In this document: positions 25,458-38,377 of the stretch, one piece after another
Position numbering within the stretch: the stretch's first letter is position 1
Layout of the letters: every line of letters starts with the position of its first letter
NCBI RefSeq assembly: GCF_030553055.1
Contig: NZ_CP130713.1
Coordinates: 1,116,001-1,180,000, forward strand
Source: Streptomyces sp. XD-27
Lineage (GTDB): Bacteria; Actinomycetota; Actinomycetes; Streptomycetales; Streptomycetaceae
DNA: 64,000 nucleotides
Direction: 5' to 3'
The notes under the pieces: generated by a model
Told to the model about the DNA's origin: nothing
What the model saw: the letters and a program-made list of their open reading frames with translations, nothing else
Database searches by the model: none
Made by a program: the position numbers and the translations under genes

Positions 25458-25480
25458 GCCGGGAGGCAATGCCTCCCGGC
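25458..25480. terminator. tight intergenic hairpin
   Basis: GCCGGGAGGCA and TGCCTCCCGGC are perfect 11-bp complements separated by one base. The hairpin lies between two divergent genes (starts at 25420 and 25675) and so does not sit behind either. It may be a transcription barrier, a regulatory hairpin or a relic of a lost gene. Confidence 0.5.
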
Positions 25481-25674
25481 GTCATGAGGCAGGGCCTGCG
25501 AGGTGCTTCATGTGGGGAGTCGGCGGTAGCAGATGAGGGTTGCTGCGATGCCGGCGCCCCCGGTACCACCCGCTGGAACAACTCCCCTGATCCGTCCGGG
25601 ACAAGACGCTCCACCGTCGCCACGCCAGAACACCAGCGATCACGCCAAATGCGACGACGTCTTAGGGTGCCCCC

Positions 25675-26277
25675 ATGGATGTTGGAGTGGTGCTGCTTGC
25701 GATGACGGGTGTGGCGGGCACGCTCGGAGGCGCGCTCCTTACCCAATGGGGTGCCGAGAGGGCCAAGAGGCGTGAGCTGGAGATGACCCAGGCCATCCAG
25801 GAATCCCGCGAGAACCGCGAACTGAGGCGGCGCTGCTACTCGGAACTGCACCGTGATGCACGGCAGTTCGCAACGGCGCTGAGTCGTCACCTGTACGTGC
25901 TGCGGGACGGCTCCCCTGGGGAGGAGGACATACGGGTCCTGGAAGAGGCCAAAGCCACCTACCGCGACCGTTGGTCCGAGGCCCTGATGATCGCCCCCGA
26001 CGCCGTGATTGCCCCGGCTTGCGAGCTGAACGGGAGACTGACCCGGGTTCACGGGCAGGTGAAGCGCCTGGAACAGGGGAATGCCCGTCCGGGTGAGACT
26101 CTGCGGTCAGCTGCTGAATCCCAGCATGGGCTCTGGTCCCTGGTCGGCGCCATGAGAGAAGCGATGCGCCGTGACCTGGGGGTCTCCGGGGGATCTGAAG
26201 ACGGGGCCGCCTTGCCCAGCGACGGCTCGGCCTTCATCAGGGATTTCGTGGAACCAGGCGATCATCTCGCCTCCTAA
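25675..26277 (+). CDS. hypothetical membrane-anchored helical protein
   Basis: A 200-residue protein. The first about 25 residues form one transmembrane helix (VVLLAMTGVAGTLGGALLTQ), followed by a charged, mostly helical cytoplasmic part with many Glu and Arg residues. The layout is typical of small actinomycete proteins annotated as hypothetical. No catalytic motif is seen. ATG 25675 lacks a strong ribosome site. Confidence 0.6.
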   Translation: MDVGVVLLAMTGVAGTLGGALLTQWGAERAKRRELEMTQAIQESRENRELRRRCYSELHRDARQFATALSRHLYVLRDGSPGEEDIRVLEEAKATYRDRWSEALMIAPDAVIAPACELNGRLTRVHGQVKRLEQGNARPGETLRSAAESQHGLWSLVGAMREAMRRDLGVSGGSEDGAALPSDGSAFIRDFVEPGDHLAS

Positions 26278-26311
26278 GGGTTGCCCCGTAATGATCCTGA
26301 AGCCACCATTC

Positions 26312-26500
26312 GAGCAGGGTGCCGACGGTGCCGCGGCCGCGGCCGCTGTAGGTCTGGCCGTGCTGGGCGTGGTCGACGGCGGCATGGAGATGGCCGCTCC
26401 AGAAGGCGATCTTGGCGCGGGTGGACAGCGCCCACGCGCGCAGGTCATCGGAGTCGGCCTTCTGAGCGCAGATCCAGGCGGACGGAGCGGCTTTCTGTGC
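26312..26500 (-). pseudogene. remnant of an XRE/TPR-type regulator
   Basis: About 60 codons (S-A-W-I-C-A-Q-K-A-D-S-D-D-L-R-A-W-A, then T-R-A-K-I-A-F-W-S-G-H-L-H-A-A-V) match the helical repeat region common in the C-terminal half of Streptomyces helix-turn-helix regulators. The DNA-binding part and the proper ends are absent. The surrounding 26278-27045 stretch has no intact gene. Confidence 0.45.
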
Positions 26501-27045
26501 CCGGTCCGCCGCCTGCTCCCCGACGTCCCGCCCGGCCTCGGGCCCGTCTTCTCCTTCGACGAACGCGCCTTGGGCGGCGTCCCCGTGAAGACCTTCCGCA
26601 CCGCCCTCGCAGTGGAACCCTCCCCCCCGTCGAACTCCGCTGCCGGCCGATGGGTGACTCACCTTTTCCGTCCCTGACCACGTGCAAACGCTGGCTTTCG
26701 TTCGCGTACTGGAGCGTCATCGACCCCGGGCGCTCCGATCTGGCCAACCGCGCCGCGCTGTAACGCACATCGGGGTCATTCCGGCACGCGACGGCTCTGC
26801 GGCCCGGCGCGGGGGCTCACCTCCCACGGGCACTGGAGGAGACCGCTCAAGGTGCAGACCGGCTATGGCAGTGCGCTGTGCTCCCGGGTCACCGCCTTGG
26901 CAATTGTGATCGAACAGTCCTCGCCGTAATCGGCTTGGCCGCATCTGATCCTGTGTGGTGACCGATTCGGCCGCGATCGTGGAGACATGTGCTGGCAGCG
27001 CCCGGTCATCCATCGGCGCGCTCCGTGAGAGAGGAAGTCCCGTAC

Positions 27046-27507
27046 ATGGCTCCGATCCCGGTCAAGCCCGGCAAGTACAAGATCCACGCCCACATCATCG
27101 GCCCCACCAGCCTGCTGACGGCCACCGAGTACGCCGTCAAGCACGGTGCCCCCGTCATCACCGACCGCTTCAACCCGCTTCCGATCGAGCAGGAGTGGGT
27201 CATCGACCTCGCCGATCCCGAACAGGAGCCCGCGCCCGAATCGCCGTACGTGATCCACCTCGCCTACCACCCCGCCGCAGGCCTCGTCGTCCCCGAGGAC
27301 AAGCTCTACGTCAACAGCGTGCCGCGCGCCGAGTGGGCGAAGTTCACCTTCGAGCGGGTCATCGGCGGAATCAAGATCCTGTCGGACAAGGGGCTCGCCC
27401 TGCGGGCCGGGCACCGCGGCGCCCAGCTCCAACTCGTAGCGCCCAAGCCCGAGTTCCAGGAGACCTGGACCCTGGAGTACCTGGGCCCGATCCCCACCAC
27501 GGAGTAA
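27046..27507 (+). CDS. small beta-rich protein, possible mycocypin-like (I66) inhibitor
   Basis: A 153-residue cytosolic-looking protein (no signal peptide) starting at ATG behind GAGAGGA. Alternating hydrophobic strands and recurring W-V-I / Y-V-I / F-E-R-V-I-G-G segments suggest a beta-trefoil. Streptomyces proteins of this shape are sometimes annotated as I66-family serine proteinase inhibitors, after the fungal cnispins. I make that assignment from memory of the family pattern and hold it weakly; no reactive loop can be identified. A strong terminator follows. Confidence 0.5.
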   Translation: MAPIPVKPGKYKIHAHIIGPTSLLTATEYAVKHGAPVITDRFNPLPIEQEWVIDLADPEQEPAPESPYVIHLAYHPAAGLVVPEDKLYVNSVPRAEWAKFTFERVIGGIKILSDKGLALRAGHRGAQLQLVAPKPEFQETWTLEYLGPIPTTE

Positions 27508-27520
27508 CGCGGGACCATGC

Positions 27521-27555
27521 GGGGGTGGCCGACGGTCGTGCCGTCGGCCACCCCC
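27521..27555 (+). terminator. intrinsic terminator after the trefoil-like gene
   Basis: Perfect 15-bp stem: 27521-27535 pairs with 27541-27555 around TCGTG, 14 bp after the stop codon and followed by TTCCTGT. It lies in the convergent gap to the LLM oxidoreductase and may serve both genes. Confidence 0.9.
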
Positions 27556-27586
27556 TTCCTGTCAGGGGGTGTCCGGTGGGTCACCG

Positions 27587-28510
27587 TCAGCCGCGCGGAA
27601 CCAGCGCCGGGGCCAGCTCCCGCCACTGCGGCATCGGCAGCGCCGCCGGGTCGGCGGTCAGCACCTGCAGGCAGACGTGGTCGGCGCCGGCGTCGAGATG
27701 GTGCCGGACGCGTTCACGCACCGCGTCGATGTCTCCGTAGGCGGTGATGGCGTCGACCAGCCGTCTGCTCGGGCCGCCGATGATGTCGTCGTCGCCGAAG
27801 CCGAGGCGACGCACGTTCGCCTCCTGGTGGGGTGCCGAGGAGACGTACCCGGCGACGTGCTCGGTGGCCAGTTCGCGGGCCCGCGCGCGGTCGGTGTCCA
27901 GGACCACGGCCTGCTCGACGCCGAGGAAGGCGTCCGGGCCCATGATCTCGCGGGCCCGGGCGGTGTGTTCGACCGACACGAAGTACGGGTGGGCGCCCCA
28001 GGCGCGTTCGCCGGCGAGCCGCAGCATCTTGGGGCCCAGTGCGGCCAGTACCCGGCGCGGCGTCGGGTCGGGGACGGGGCCGTGGGCCGGGACCGCGTCC
28101 ATCGCGTCCAGATATCCGCGCATGGTGGTCACCGCCCTGCCCCGGGCCGGCATCGGGTAGCCGTCGTGGTGGTGGACCGTGTCGTCGACCCGGTGTCCGC
28201 CCAGTCCCAGCAGATAGCGGCCGGGGAACGCCTCGCCGAGGGTGCGCTCCGCGGTCGCCATGGCGATCGGGTCCCGGAAGGCGATGTTGGCGATCCCCGA
28301 GGCGATCACGATGCGCCGGGTCGCCGACAGCAGCAGCCAGCCCTGCCCCACGGTGTCGCGTCCGAACGCCTCCCCGTACCAGATGGCTCCGTAGCCCAAC
28401 TCCTCGATCTCCGCGGCGGCTTCGCGGACCCGCCCGGCGGGCTGCCCTTCGAAGGCGAAGGTCCAGATCCCGACCCGGCCCAGCGCACCCCGTGTGTCGC
28501 GCGTCATCAC
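27587..28510 (-). CDS. LLM-class F420-dependent oxidoreductase
   Basis: A 307-residue TIM-barrel enzyme of the luciferase-like monooxygenase superfamily, subgroup using reduced F420 or flavin. Signature segments are G-R-V-G-I-W-T-F near the start, E-L-G-Y-G-A-I-W-Y-G-E, G-R-Y-L-L-G-L-G-G and the barrel strand with A-A-L-G-P-K-M-L. Substrate unknown. The gene is divergent from a TetR regulator, and two identical half-site pairs lie between the starts, so it is very likely repressed by that TetR protein. Confidence 0.85.
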   Translation of the reverse strand: MMTRDTRGALGRVGIWTFAFEGQPAGRVREAAAEIEELGYGAIWYGEAFGRDTVGQGWLLLSATRRIVIASGIANIAFRDPIAMATAERTLGEAFPGRYLLGLGGHRVDDTVHHHDGYPMPARGRAVTTMRGYLDAMDAVPAHGPVPDPTPRRVLAALGPKMLRLAGERAWGAHPYFVSVEHTARAREIMGPDAFLGVEQAVVLDTDRARARELATEHVAGYVSSAPHQEANVRRLGFGDDDIIGGPSRRLVDAITAYGDIDAVRERVRHHLDAGADHVCLQVLTADPAALPMPQWRELAPALVPRG

Positions 28511-28532
28511 ATGCTCCCTGGACGAACGTACC

Positions 28533-28579
28533 GGAGAACCTCTCCGTTTCCACTTCGGTACGATACGGAGAAGCTCTCC
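28533..28579. promoter_or_regulatory. twin TetR operators
   Basis: Two 13-bp palindromes of form GGAGA-ANC-TCTCC lie at 28533-28545 and 28567-28579, with centres 34 bp apart. Both fall in the 120-bp divergent gap between the LLM oxidoreductase and the tetR gene. Two matching palindromes in such a gap are the typical mark of an autoregulating TetR repressor. Confidence 0.8.
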
Positions 28580-28630
28580 GCTTGGCTACCCCGGCCCGCC
28601 GCGATGCGAGCGGTGAGGGAGGAGGATGCG

Positions 28631-29227
28631 ATGACGCCCGCGCACAGTCGGCCCGGGCCCGAGGTGCCGCGCCGCTCGGACGCGCGCCGCAACCGCGAGC
28701 GCCTGGTCGACGCCGCCCGTGCGGTCTTCGCCGAGTCCGGCCCCGAGGCGTCGCTCAATGAGATCGCCCAGCGCGCGGGCGTCGGGCCCGGCACGCTCTA
28801 CCGGCACTTCCCCAACCGCCGGACCCTGCTGGCGGCGGTGCTCAGGGACCGGATCGATACGCTGTGCGGGCATGCCGAGCGGCTGCTGACCGCCGACTCC
28901 GCTGACCGGGCGCTCGCCGAGTGGCTGCACGCCTTCCTGGAGCACGCCCGGGTCAACCAAGGGCTGGGCGGTTCCCTGCTGCTCCATGAACCGGAGATGC
29001 TGGGCGTGGACTGCCATCGGCGGATCGAGGACGCGGCCACCGCACTGCTCGTCCGGGCTCAGCGCTCGGGGACCGCCCGAGGCGACCTGGCCCCCGGTGA
29101 CCTCATCCAGCTGGTGGTGGGGGTCGCGCTGGCCACGGTCCGCGGCGAGGACGCCGCCCAGCCCGGCCGACTGCTCGGGCTGGTCCTCGACGCGGTGCAC
29201 GCGGGGCCCTGTCCCGCGGGCGGCTGA
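28631..29227 (+). CDS. TetR-family repressor
   Basis: A 198-residue regulator. The N-terminal helix-turn-helix spans about residues 20-65 (R-E-R-L-V-D-A-A-R-A-V-F, then S-L-N-E-I-A-Q-R-A-G-V-G-P-G-T-L-Y-R-H-F-P). The C-terminal part is the variable ligand-binding helical domain. ATG 28631 follows GGGAGGAGG. It most likely binds the twin palindromes upstream and controls itself and the divergent LLM oxidoreductase. Confidence 0.88.
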   Translation: MTPAHSRPGPEVPRRSDARRNRERLVDAARAVFAESGPEASLNEIAQRAGVGPGTLYRHFPNRRTLLAAVLRDRIDTLCGHAERLLTADSADRALAEWLHAFLEHARVNQGLGGSLLLHEPEMLGVDCHRRIEDAATALLVRAQRSGTARGDLAPGDLIQLVVGVALATVRGEDAAQPGRLLGLVLDAVHAGPCPAGG

Positions 29228-29614
29228 GCAGCCGACGGAGCGTCACCGGCCTGGCCGGTCGGGGCGGGCCGTGCGCTTCGGAACCTCGGGCGTCCTGCGG
29301 GTACCAGCGCAGTTCCCACGGCGACCCACCGGACACCACCCAGTGGACGCGCACGGTCGCTTTGCCACCAACAAGTTTCCGCCACCCACTCGTGATCCGA
29401 CGCTCGTCCGGCCCGCCTTGCCGACTTCCAGGGAACAGGTTCTGTGGCATGGGCTCCGACCTGGGCGAGGTGACATGGTGAGACTCCGACCAGAACCGGC
29501 GCGCGCACTGAGGCCGATGCCCGTGGACGTGACGGGCTCAGGCGTGCCGAAGGGGTGCCCCGCAGATGTGCGTTCGCACGAGCGCGGGGCGCCGCTGTCG
29601 GCCCGGTGGAAGAG
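29228..29614. other. non-coding gap, nothing recognised
   Basis: 387 bp between the convergent tetR and xdhC genes. No reading frame with normal codon bias, no strong hairpin and no repeat is apparent. Confidence 0.5.
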
Positions 29615-30425
29615 TCAGTTCCCTTCGGTTTCGAAGCTGCGCAGCAGATCGGCGGCGACACTCACGGCAATGGTCGCGGGTTCCTTGCCGGTGATGTCGG
29701 CCAGCCCGATCGGGGTCTTGATCCGATCGATGGTGGCCTCGTCGTGGCCGCCCTCGGTGGTGAGGCGTTTGCGGAACCGTGCCCACTTGGCCGCCGATCC
29801 GATCAGCCCGATGGAGCCGAGGTGGGTGGTGCGCAAGGCTGCGTCGCACAGAGCGGCGTCCTCGGCGTGATCATGCGTCATGATCAGGATGTGGGTGCCG
29901 CGCGGCAACTCCGCCAGCACCTCCTCGGGCAGCAGGGGCGTGTGATGCACGTGCACCTGCGCCACCGCGTCTGCCAGCACGTCGAGCCGTTTCTCGGTGA
30001 GGATGTCGGAGCGGCTGTCGATCAGGTGGAGGTCGAGGTCCTGACGGGCCAGGATGCGCGCCAGTTCCAACCCGACGTGCCCGACGCCGAAGATCGCCAC
30101 CGCCCGTACCACCGGCAGCGGTTCGAGCAGCACCGAGACCGTGCCGCCGCAGCACTGCACGCCATGCTGGTTGGTCACCTTGTCGTTCAGGGCGAAATCG
30201 ATCAGCTCCGGCTCCGGCTTGGACGCGGTGATCATCTCCCGGGCCCGATCGATCGCGACGGCCTCGACATTGCCGCCACCGATGGAGCCCCACGTCTCGG
30301 TCTGCCCCACCACGAGTTTCGCGCCGGCGTCGCGCGGGGCATGGCCGCGCACGGTCGCGACGGTCACCAGCACGCCGGACTCCCGGCGTGCTCGCAACCG
30401 TGCGACCGCGGCGACCCACGTCATG

Positions 30426-30433
<8 letters not shown>
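29615..30433 (-). CDS. xdhC: XdhC-family molybdenum-cofactor insertion protein
   Basis: A 272-residue accessory factor that binds sulfurated molybdenum cofactor and loads it into xanthine dehydrogenase. The N-terminal XdhC domain has V-R-G-H-A-P-R-D-A-G-A-K and W-G-S-I-G-G-G-N-V-E, with the paired cysteines Q-C-C-G-G near residue 94. The C-terminal Rossmann domain has I-F-G-V-G-H-V-G (about residue 115). Its start overlaps the end of xdhB by 8 bp, so the operon is translationally coupled. Confidence 0.9.
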
Positions 30434-34321
<3,888 letters not shown>

Positions 34322-34689
34322 GACAGGCCTTCGTTTCGGTGCGCGATCGGTCGATTCATTGTGTTCGCCAATGTCAGGCAGCTTTCTGTGTTCAGACACG
34401 CCCTGTGAGAGGAGCGGGCGCACAACAGCGCGCGACAGCGACGTGCCGAGAGGTGGTGACGGGAAACCCGGAATGTGCCACGGACGGGCACATCAGAACG
34501 GCGTGCTCAGCAGCCGTGCGCGATCCGACCCGGAACCCAGACCGTGCACTGGGCGAGGCGACCGAGATCAGAGCTGGTGTACATCCGCTGGTCGCCTCCT
34601 CTCGGTAGCTATGGGTCGACGTTCACCGCAACGTAGTGGCTGGCGTCACCGGGGTCAAGAGATCATCTCGGTCTCTTGAGAGCCGATCG

Positions 34690-35160
34690 GACTCGAGGCT
34701 GGGAGCCACCGCCGGGTGGTCGCGCGCACGGTGTCCTGGCCGGCCGGCACCAGGTGCATCTCCGGCCGCTAGGGGAATTGGGTCCGCAGAGCCTGCAGAT
34801 CCGCTCCGGGATCCGCCGTATGTCGAGGTAGTCCTGGATGAAGTCCCTCAGAGCGGGGTTCTGTCCGATATTCCCAAACTGGGACGGGGCCGGCGGGCGT
34901 CGGCGCGGGCCTGGGCCGCATACGTCCGGTACTGGCCATGGACCGGGTACCGGTGGCGGCGGATCTCGCGGCAGACGGTGGAGGGGCTGCGGCCCAGCTC
35001 GGCGACGATCGCACGGACGGTGGCGCCCTCGCGCAGCCGGTCGGCGATGTGGATCCGGTCGGACTCGCGCAGATGGCTCGAAGGGCCGGGCGGGGCGCCA
35101 CCGCTGTGTTGGGTGGCGCCCCGACGTTCCGGCCGGACGAGACGTGGCCGTTACGCCACC
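34690..35160 (-). pseudogene. IS30-family transposase remnant, multiple frameshifts
   Basis: Three frames of the minus strand together spell the N-terminal half of an IS30 transposase. In order they are D-R-I-H-I-A-D-R-L-R-E-G-A-T-V-R and helix-turn-helix S-P-S-T-V-C-R-E-I-R-R, then G-Q-Y-R-T-Y-A-A-Q-A-R-A, then N-P-A-L-R-D-F-I-Q-D-Y-L, A-L-R-T-Q-F-P and R-P-E-M-H-L-V-P. The DDE catalytic domain is gone and no terminal repeats are seen. It separates xdhA from the deaminase gene. Confidence 0.75.
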
Positions 35161-35365
35161 GCTTCCCCGTCGCCGCGGCGTCCGGCGGTTGATGCTGGCG
35201 ATCCGGCACCTCGAGATCCGGGACCGCTCGGTCAATCGGGGACGCCGTCCCCTGACCGAGGAACGGCCCGTCCTGTGTCCGGGTCGGCTTCGATGACCGT
35301 GGAGTGGTACAGCGTGTGTTGACCCTGGATCGGCACGGGTTCCCGCTCTTGTCAGTAGTCGACTG

Positions 35366-35863
35366 TCAGTAGTCGACGCGGTCGGACTTCGCGAGCCACG
35401 CGTCGAACGGCGCGGTGCGGGTGGGCAAGTCCAGGTGGACGACCTGCATGGGCCACGCTTCTTGGGGCCTCTTCTCGAACAGGTCGTAGAACTTGCGGTC
35501 GTCGAAGCCAGCCGCCGCGGCGTCGTTGCGGTCGGCGGAGAACACGAGCCGGTCGACGCGCGCCCACAGGGCGGTGGACAGGCACATCGGGCACGGCTCG
35601 CACGAGGTGATCAGGGTGCAGCCTTCGAGGACGAAGGTGCCCAGTGCCGTACAGGCGGCGCGTATCGCGTTGACTTCGGCGTGCGCGGACGGGTCGTTCG
35701 TCGCGGTGACCTGGTTGTGTGCGGTCGCGATGACTGTGCCGTCCTTGACGATCAGGGCGCCGAAGGGACCGCCTCCGCTGTTCGCGCTGTCGGTGGCGAC
35801 GGCGATGGCCTGCTGCATCCATGCCTGCTCGTCCTGGACGATGGTCGCGGTGCTCACGGTCAC
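35366..35863 (-). CDS. purine/nucleoside deaminase (guanine-deaminase-like)
   Basis: A 165-residue zinc hydrolase of the cytidine/deoxycytidylate deaminase superfamily. The zinc site is complete: H-A-E (His ligand and proton-shuttling Glu) at about residue 63 and P-C-P-M-C at about residue 91. Length and the C-terminal F-Y-D-L-F-E tail match bacterial GuaD-type guanine deaminases. Guanine deaminase makes xanthine, the substrate of the nearby XdhABC, which supports that role; tRNA-adenosine or other purine deamination is the alternative. GTG 35863 follows AAGGAG. Confidence 0.82.
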   Translation of the reverse strand: MTVSTATIVQDEQAWMQQAIAVATDSANSGGGPFGALIVKDGTVIATAHNQVTATNDPSAHAEVNAIRAACTALGTFVLEGCTLITSCEPCPMCLSTALWARVDRLVFSADRNDAAAAGFDDRKFYDLFEKRPQEAWPMQVVHLDLPTRTAPFDAWLAKSDRVDY

Positions 35864-35950
35864 GGTTGCTCCTTGTCGAATACGGTGGGGTGGAGTGGGG
35901 TGCGGGTGCCGTCGAGGAGACGGTGGCACCCGCACGAACAGGGGGTCCGG

Positions 35951-36336
35951 TCAGACGCGGTAGATGTGTTCCGGGGAGACCGGGGTGTGGGTGAGGTTCA
36001 GGCCGGTGGCGTTGCAGGTGGCGTTGACGACGGTGGGGGTGGCGGAGATGGTGGGCGGCTCGCCGACGCCGCGTTGGACGGCATCCCAGATGGCACGCCA
36101 GGCCTCCAGCGGGCCCGCATGTCTTCCTCGCAGATCTGCCCGACGAGGGTGACGGGCATGGGTTCGGTCAGGGCGCCGGGGGGCTCCCACAGCGCGTCCG
36201 CCAGGTTTCGGCCATCGAGTTCCGCAGCGACGGTGATGCCGAGGTCGGGCCAGGCGATCTCAATGTGTTCATCGGGCAGCGTCTTTAGCAAGGCGTTCCC
36301 AGTTCTTCGTCGTTCGGGATTGCCCGAGCAGTACAC
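35951..36336 (-). pseudogene. broken cyclophilin-like / cucumopine-synthase-related gene
   Basis: One frame (36336 to about 36115) reads I-E-I-A-W-P-D-L-G-I-T-V-A-A-E-L and A-L-W-E. Another (about 36120 to 35951) continues P-L-E-A-W-R-A-I-W-D-A-V and ends T-P-V-S-P-E-H-I-Y-R-V. Together they resemble a small cyclophilin-like protein with a helical tail, as in cucumopine-synthase-related proteins. The break near 36115 is a single-base change. It follows the deaminase in the same direction and may once have been in its operon. Family call is tentative. Confidence 0.45.
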
Positions 36337-36444
36337 AGCCGTCCGAAGGGAATCAGCCAGGCGCCGAAGACATGAAATGTGGGTGGCGCAAGACCGATGC
36401 TTCGTAGGTTCCTACAACAACCGATCTGGCCCTGGTGTAGTCAA

Positions 36445-37029
36445 TGAGCCTTTTCAGCACGGCCGCCAATCGGGTGACGCCGACGGGATACGCAACGCAC
36501 GAGGCTCCCGTGCCGTTGGGGGAGGTGTTCGAAATCTCAACCCACAGGCACAGGAGCCGCGTTGGTTCCCTATTCTGCCGCACTCGACCTGCCCATGCCC
36601 TGGTCGAGTGGGTCACCATGCTCATCGTCACCCGCGAGGGTGACCGACGATGCAAACTCCCGCCGCACCAGCGTGCGCTCGTCGGCCTGATGTACCTGCG
36701 CAAGCACGACACGCTCGCCCAGATCGCCGTCGGCTTCGGTATCTCGGTGGGCACCGCTCACGCCTACACCAACGCGGTGATCAGCCTACTTGCTGACCGT
36801 GCACCGGGCCTGGGTGACGACACCCCTCAGACGCCCGCCGGGCCGCGACCTCACGCCAACCCAGCAAACCGTCAACCGCGCGCTGTCCGCGGCACGGGCA
36901 CCGGTCGAGCGCGGCGTCGCACGGCTCAAGTCGTGGCGAATCTTCCGCAGGGCACGATGCAGCCCGAATCGAATGTCGTCAGTCTCCGCCGCCGTCCCCA
37001 CCCTGGAGCGGCAGCGCTGAAAAGGCTCA
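36445..37029 (+). mobile_element. deletion derivative of an IS5-type element with intact 14-bp terminal repeats
   Basis: The ends are perfect inverted repeats: TGAGCCTTTTCAGC at 36445-36458 and its complement at 37016-37029. Inside, the transposase N terminus (L-V-G-L-M-Y-L-R-K-H-D-T-L-A-Q-I-A, then helix-turn-helix S-V-G-T-A-H-A-Y-T) is joined out of frame to the C terminus (A-R-A-P-V-E-R-G-V-A-R-L-K-S-W-R-I-F). The middle, with the first two catalytic acidic residues, is deleted. The transposase stop codon lies inside the right repeat. No matching target duplication is evident. A full-length copy elsewhere in the genome could mobilise it. Confidence 0.82.
36600..37020 (+). pseudogene. internally deleted IS5-family transposase
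   Basis: The reading frame runs from the start of the element through R-A-P-G-L near 36812. The C-terminal portion continues in another frame (36850-37020) to end L-E-R-Q-R at the TGA inside the right terminal repeat. The catalytic D-D part is absent, so the protein cannot transpose. Confidence 0.75.
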
Positions 37030-37191
37030 CTGCCTCGGCGTCGTTCGGCGGCGCGTCGACAGTCTGAGCAGCGGCCGCCTCGGGCGGCGTATTCGGGGCA
37101 TCCGGGCGTGGAGCAGATGCGCCAACCTGCGCGTCTGGGCATGTGGTGCCACCTCCCCGTACGGTGTGTCCCTCATCGGAGGGGGTGCCGC

Positions 37192-37617
37192 ATGGCAGAG
37201 CGGATCAGACGTGGCATGCGTGTCGGGGGCCTGGGCCTGTTAGCGGTGGCCGGAGCCGTCATGGTCGTCGGGTGCAGTAGTGGTGAGAGCAAGGACGATT
37301 CGTCGACTGCTCCGCCTCCGTCACCGTCGGCCAGTGCACAGGCGGGGGTGCCTCCCGAGGGGGCCATCAAGGACAGGGTCTGGCTGACGGCAGGGGATGT
37401 GAAGGTATGGCCATTCACCGTGGATCAGGGTGGTTTGAGGTGTCGTGAAGGTGCCGTGACGTTCATGGTGGACGGCACGGAGTACGCCCTGAACGGTACG
37501 GCTAAGAAGGTTGGATTCCCGTCGGTGGAACCGGTCTGGGCGGAGGACCCGGAGTTGGGCAGTGGGCTGCGGGTGAGCCTCTCGGAGGTGCTGGAGATCG
37601 GCCAACGGTTGTGTTGA
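37192..37617 (+). CDS. small secreted lipoprotein, DUF2511-like
   Basis: A 141-residue lipoprotein. ATG 37192 follows GGAGGGGG. A twin-basic N terminus and hydrophobic stretch end in lipobox V-V-G-C (about Cys25). A low-complexity Ser/Pro linker precedes a folded part with V-W-P-F-T-V-D-x-G-x-L-R-C and T-F-M-V-D-G-T-E-Y-A-L-N-G-T-A, the pattern of the DUF2511 family. Two cysteines could form a disulfide. Function unknown. A hairpin follows the stop. Confidence 0.75.
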   Translation: MAERIRRGMRVGGLGLLAVAGAVMVVGCSSGESKDDSSTAPPPSPSASAQAGVPPEGAIKDRVWLTAGDVKVWPFTVDQGGLRCREGAVTFMVDGTEYALNGTAKKVGFPSVEPVWAEDPELGSGLRVSLSEVLEIGQRLC

Positions 37618-37624
37618 GGCATGC

Positions 37625-37654
37625 GAAAAGCCCCGGCCAGGTGGTGGCGGGGCC
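37625..37654 (+). terminator. terminator hairpin after the DUF2511-like gene
   Basis: GCCCCGGCC and GGCGGGGC, separated by about seven bases, form a GC stem with one bulge right behind the stop codon, preceded by AAAA and followed by CTT. Confidence 0.6.
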
Positions 37655-37795
37655 TTGGGCATCTGTTTCCGGGCACGCCGGATCTGCGACTTATGATGGG
37701 GCATGATCGGCGGCTTTGCAACTACGCCGGGCTACTGGCCTGGCGGTGACTACGTCGCTTCCTCATCAGGACATGACGCAACGGCACTCTCGACG

Positions 37796-38377
37796 TCACG
37801 GAACACTCCACTGGCCAGTGTTATTGGAGAATCCACTGTTCATTGCGAATTGAATCTTGGCGACCTTTGAAGCGGCCGGAACCTCGAAGACGATGAACCC
37901 CAGTGCAGTGTCACCCAGGGCGATAGTAGTGCTTCCAGCGAAGTTCGGGCCGGCGGTTGTTTCAGTCAACGTCGAGTCGAACTGCTGGCCCTGGACATCC
38001 ACCACCTTTGCTCCATTTTCCGGTGTGTTGCTGTACACCTTAGATCCAGTGTTCTTCAGCCGGAACTGAACTGCCACGAACCGCATCCCCGCTTCAGGGC
38101 TGGAGAATTGATCCTTGGCGCCGGCTGGATCGACTACCTTGACCACGGTAACGGCAAGCTTTTCTCCTTCTTCGATGCCGGTCAGGTTGAGAGTGTCACC
38201 CACTGTGGCAGCGGATGGGCGAGACGGCGAAGGAGTCGGCGTTGGACTCTTCCGCGCCGTACCACTCGTCTTGTGTTCGGACGGACTACTCGCTGGCGTT
38301 TCGGTGACCTTCTCATCCTCAGAGCAGGCGGCCACCGCAGCGGCAAGCAATACAGCAAGCGCAAGCACACGACGCAT
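37796..38377 (-). CDS. DUF4352-domain lipoprotein
   Basis: A 193-residue exported lipoprotein. The signal peptide ends in V-A-A-C (Cys18), followed by a Ser/Thr/Pro linker to about residue 60. The rest is an immunoglobulin-like beta sandwich of the DUF4352 (telomeric repeat-binding factor 2-like) type, with V-A-V-Q-F-R-L-K-N-T-G-S-K-V-Y and A-L-G-F-I-V-F-E-V-P-A. Such proteins sit on the outer face of the membrane and have no settled function. Base composition here is slightly less GC-rich than in neighbouring genes. Confidence 0.8.
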   Translation of the reverse strand: MRRVLALAVLLAAAVAACSEDEKVTETPASSPSEHKTSGTARKSPTPTPSPSRPSAATVGDTLNLTGIEEGEKLAVTVVKVVDPAGAKDQFSSPEAGMRFVAVQFRLKNTGSKVYSNTPENGAKVVDVQGQQFDSTLTETTAGPNFAGSTTIALGDTALGFIVFEVPAASKVAKIQFAMNSGFSNNTGQWSVP

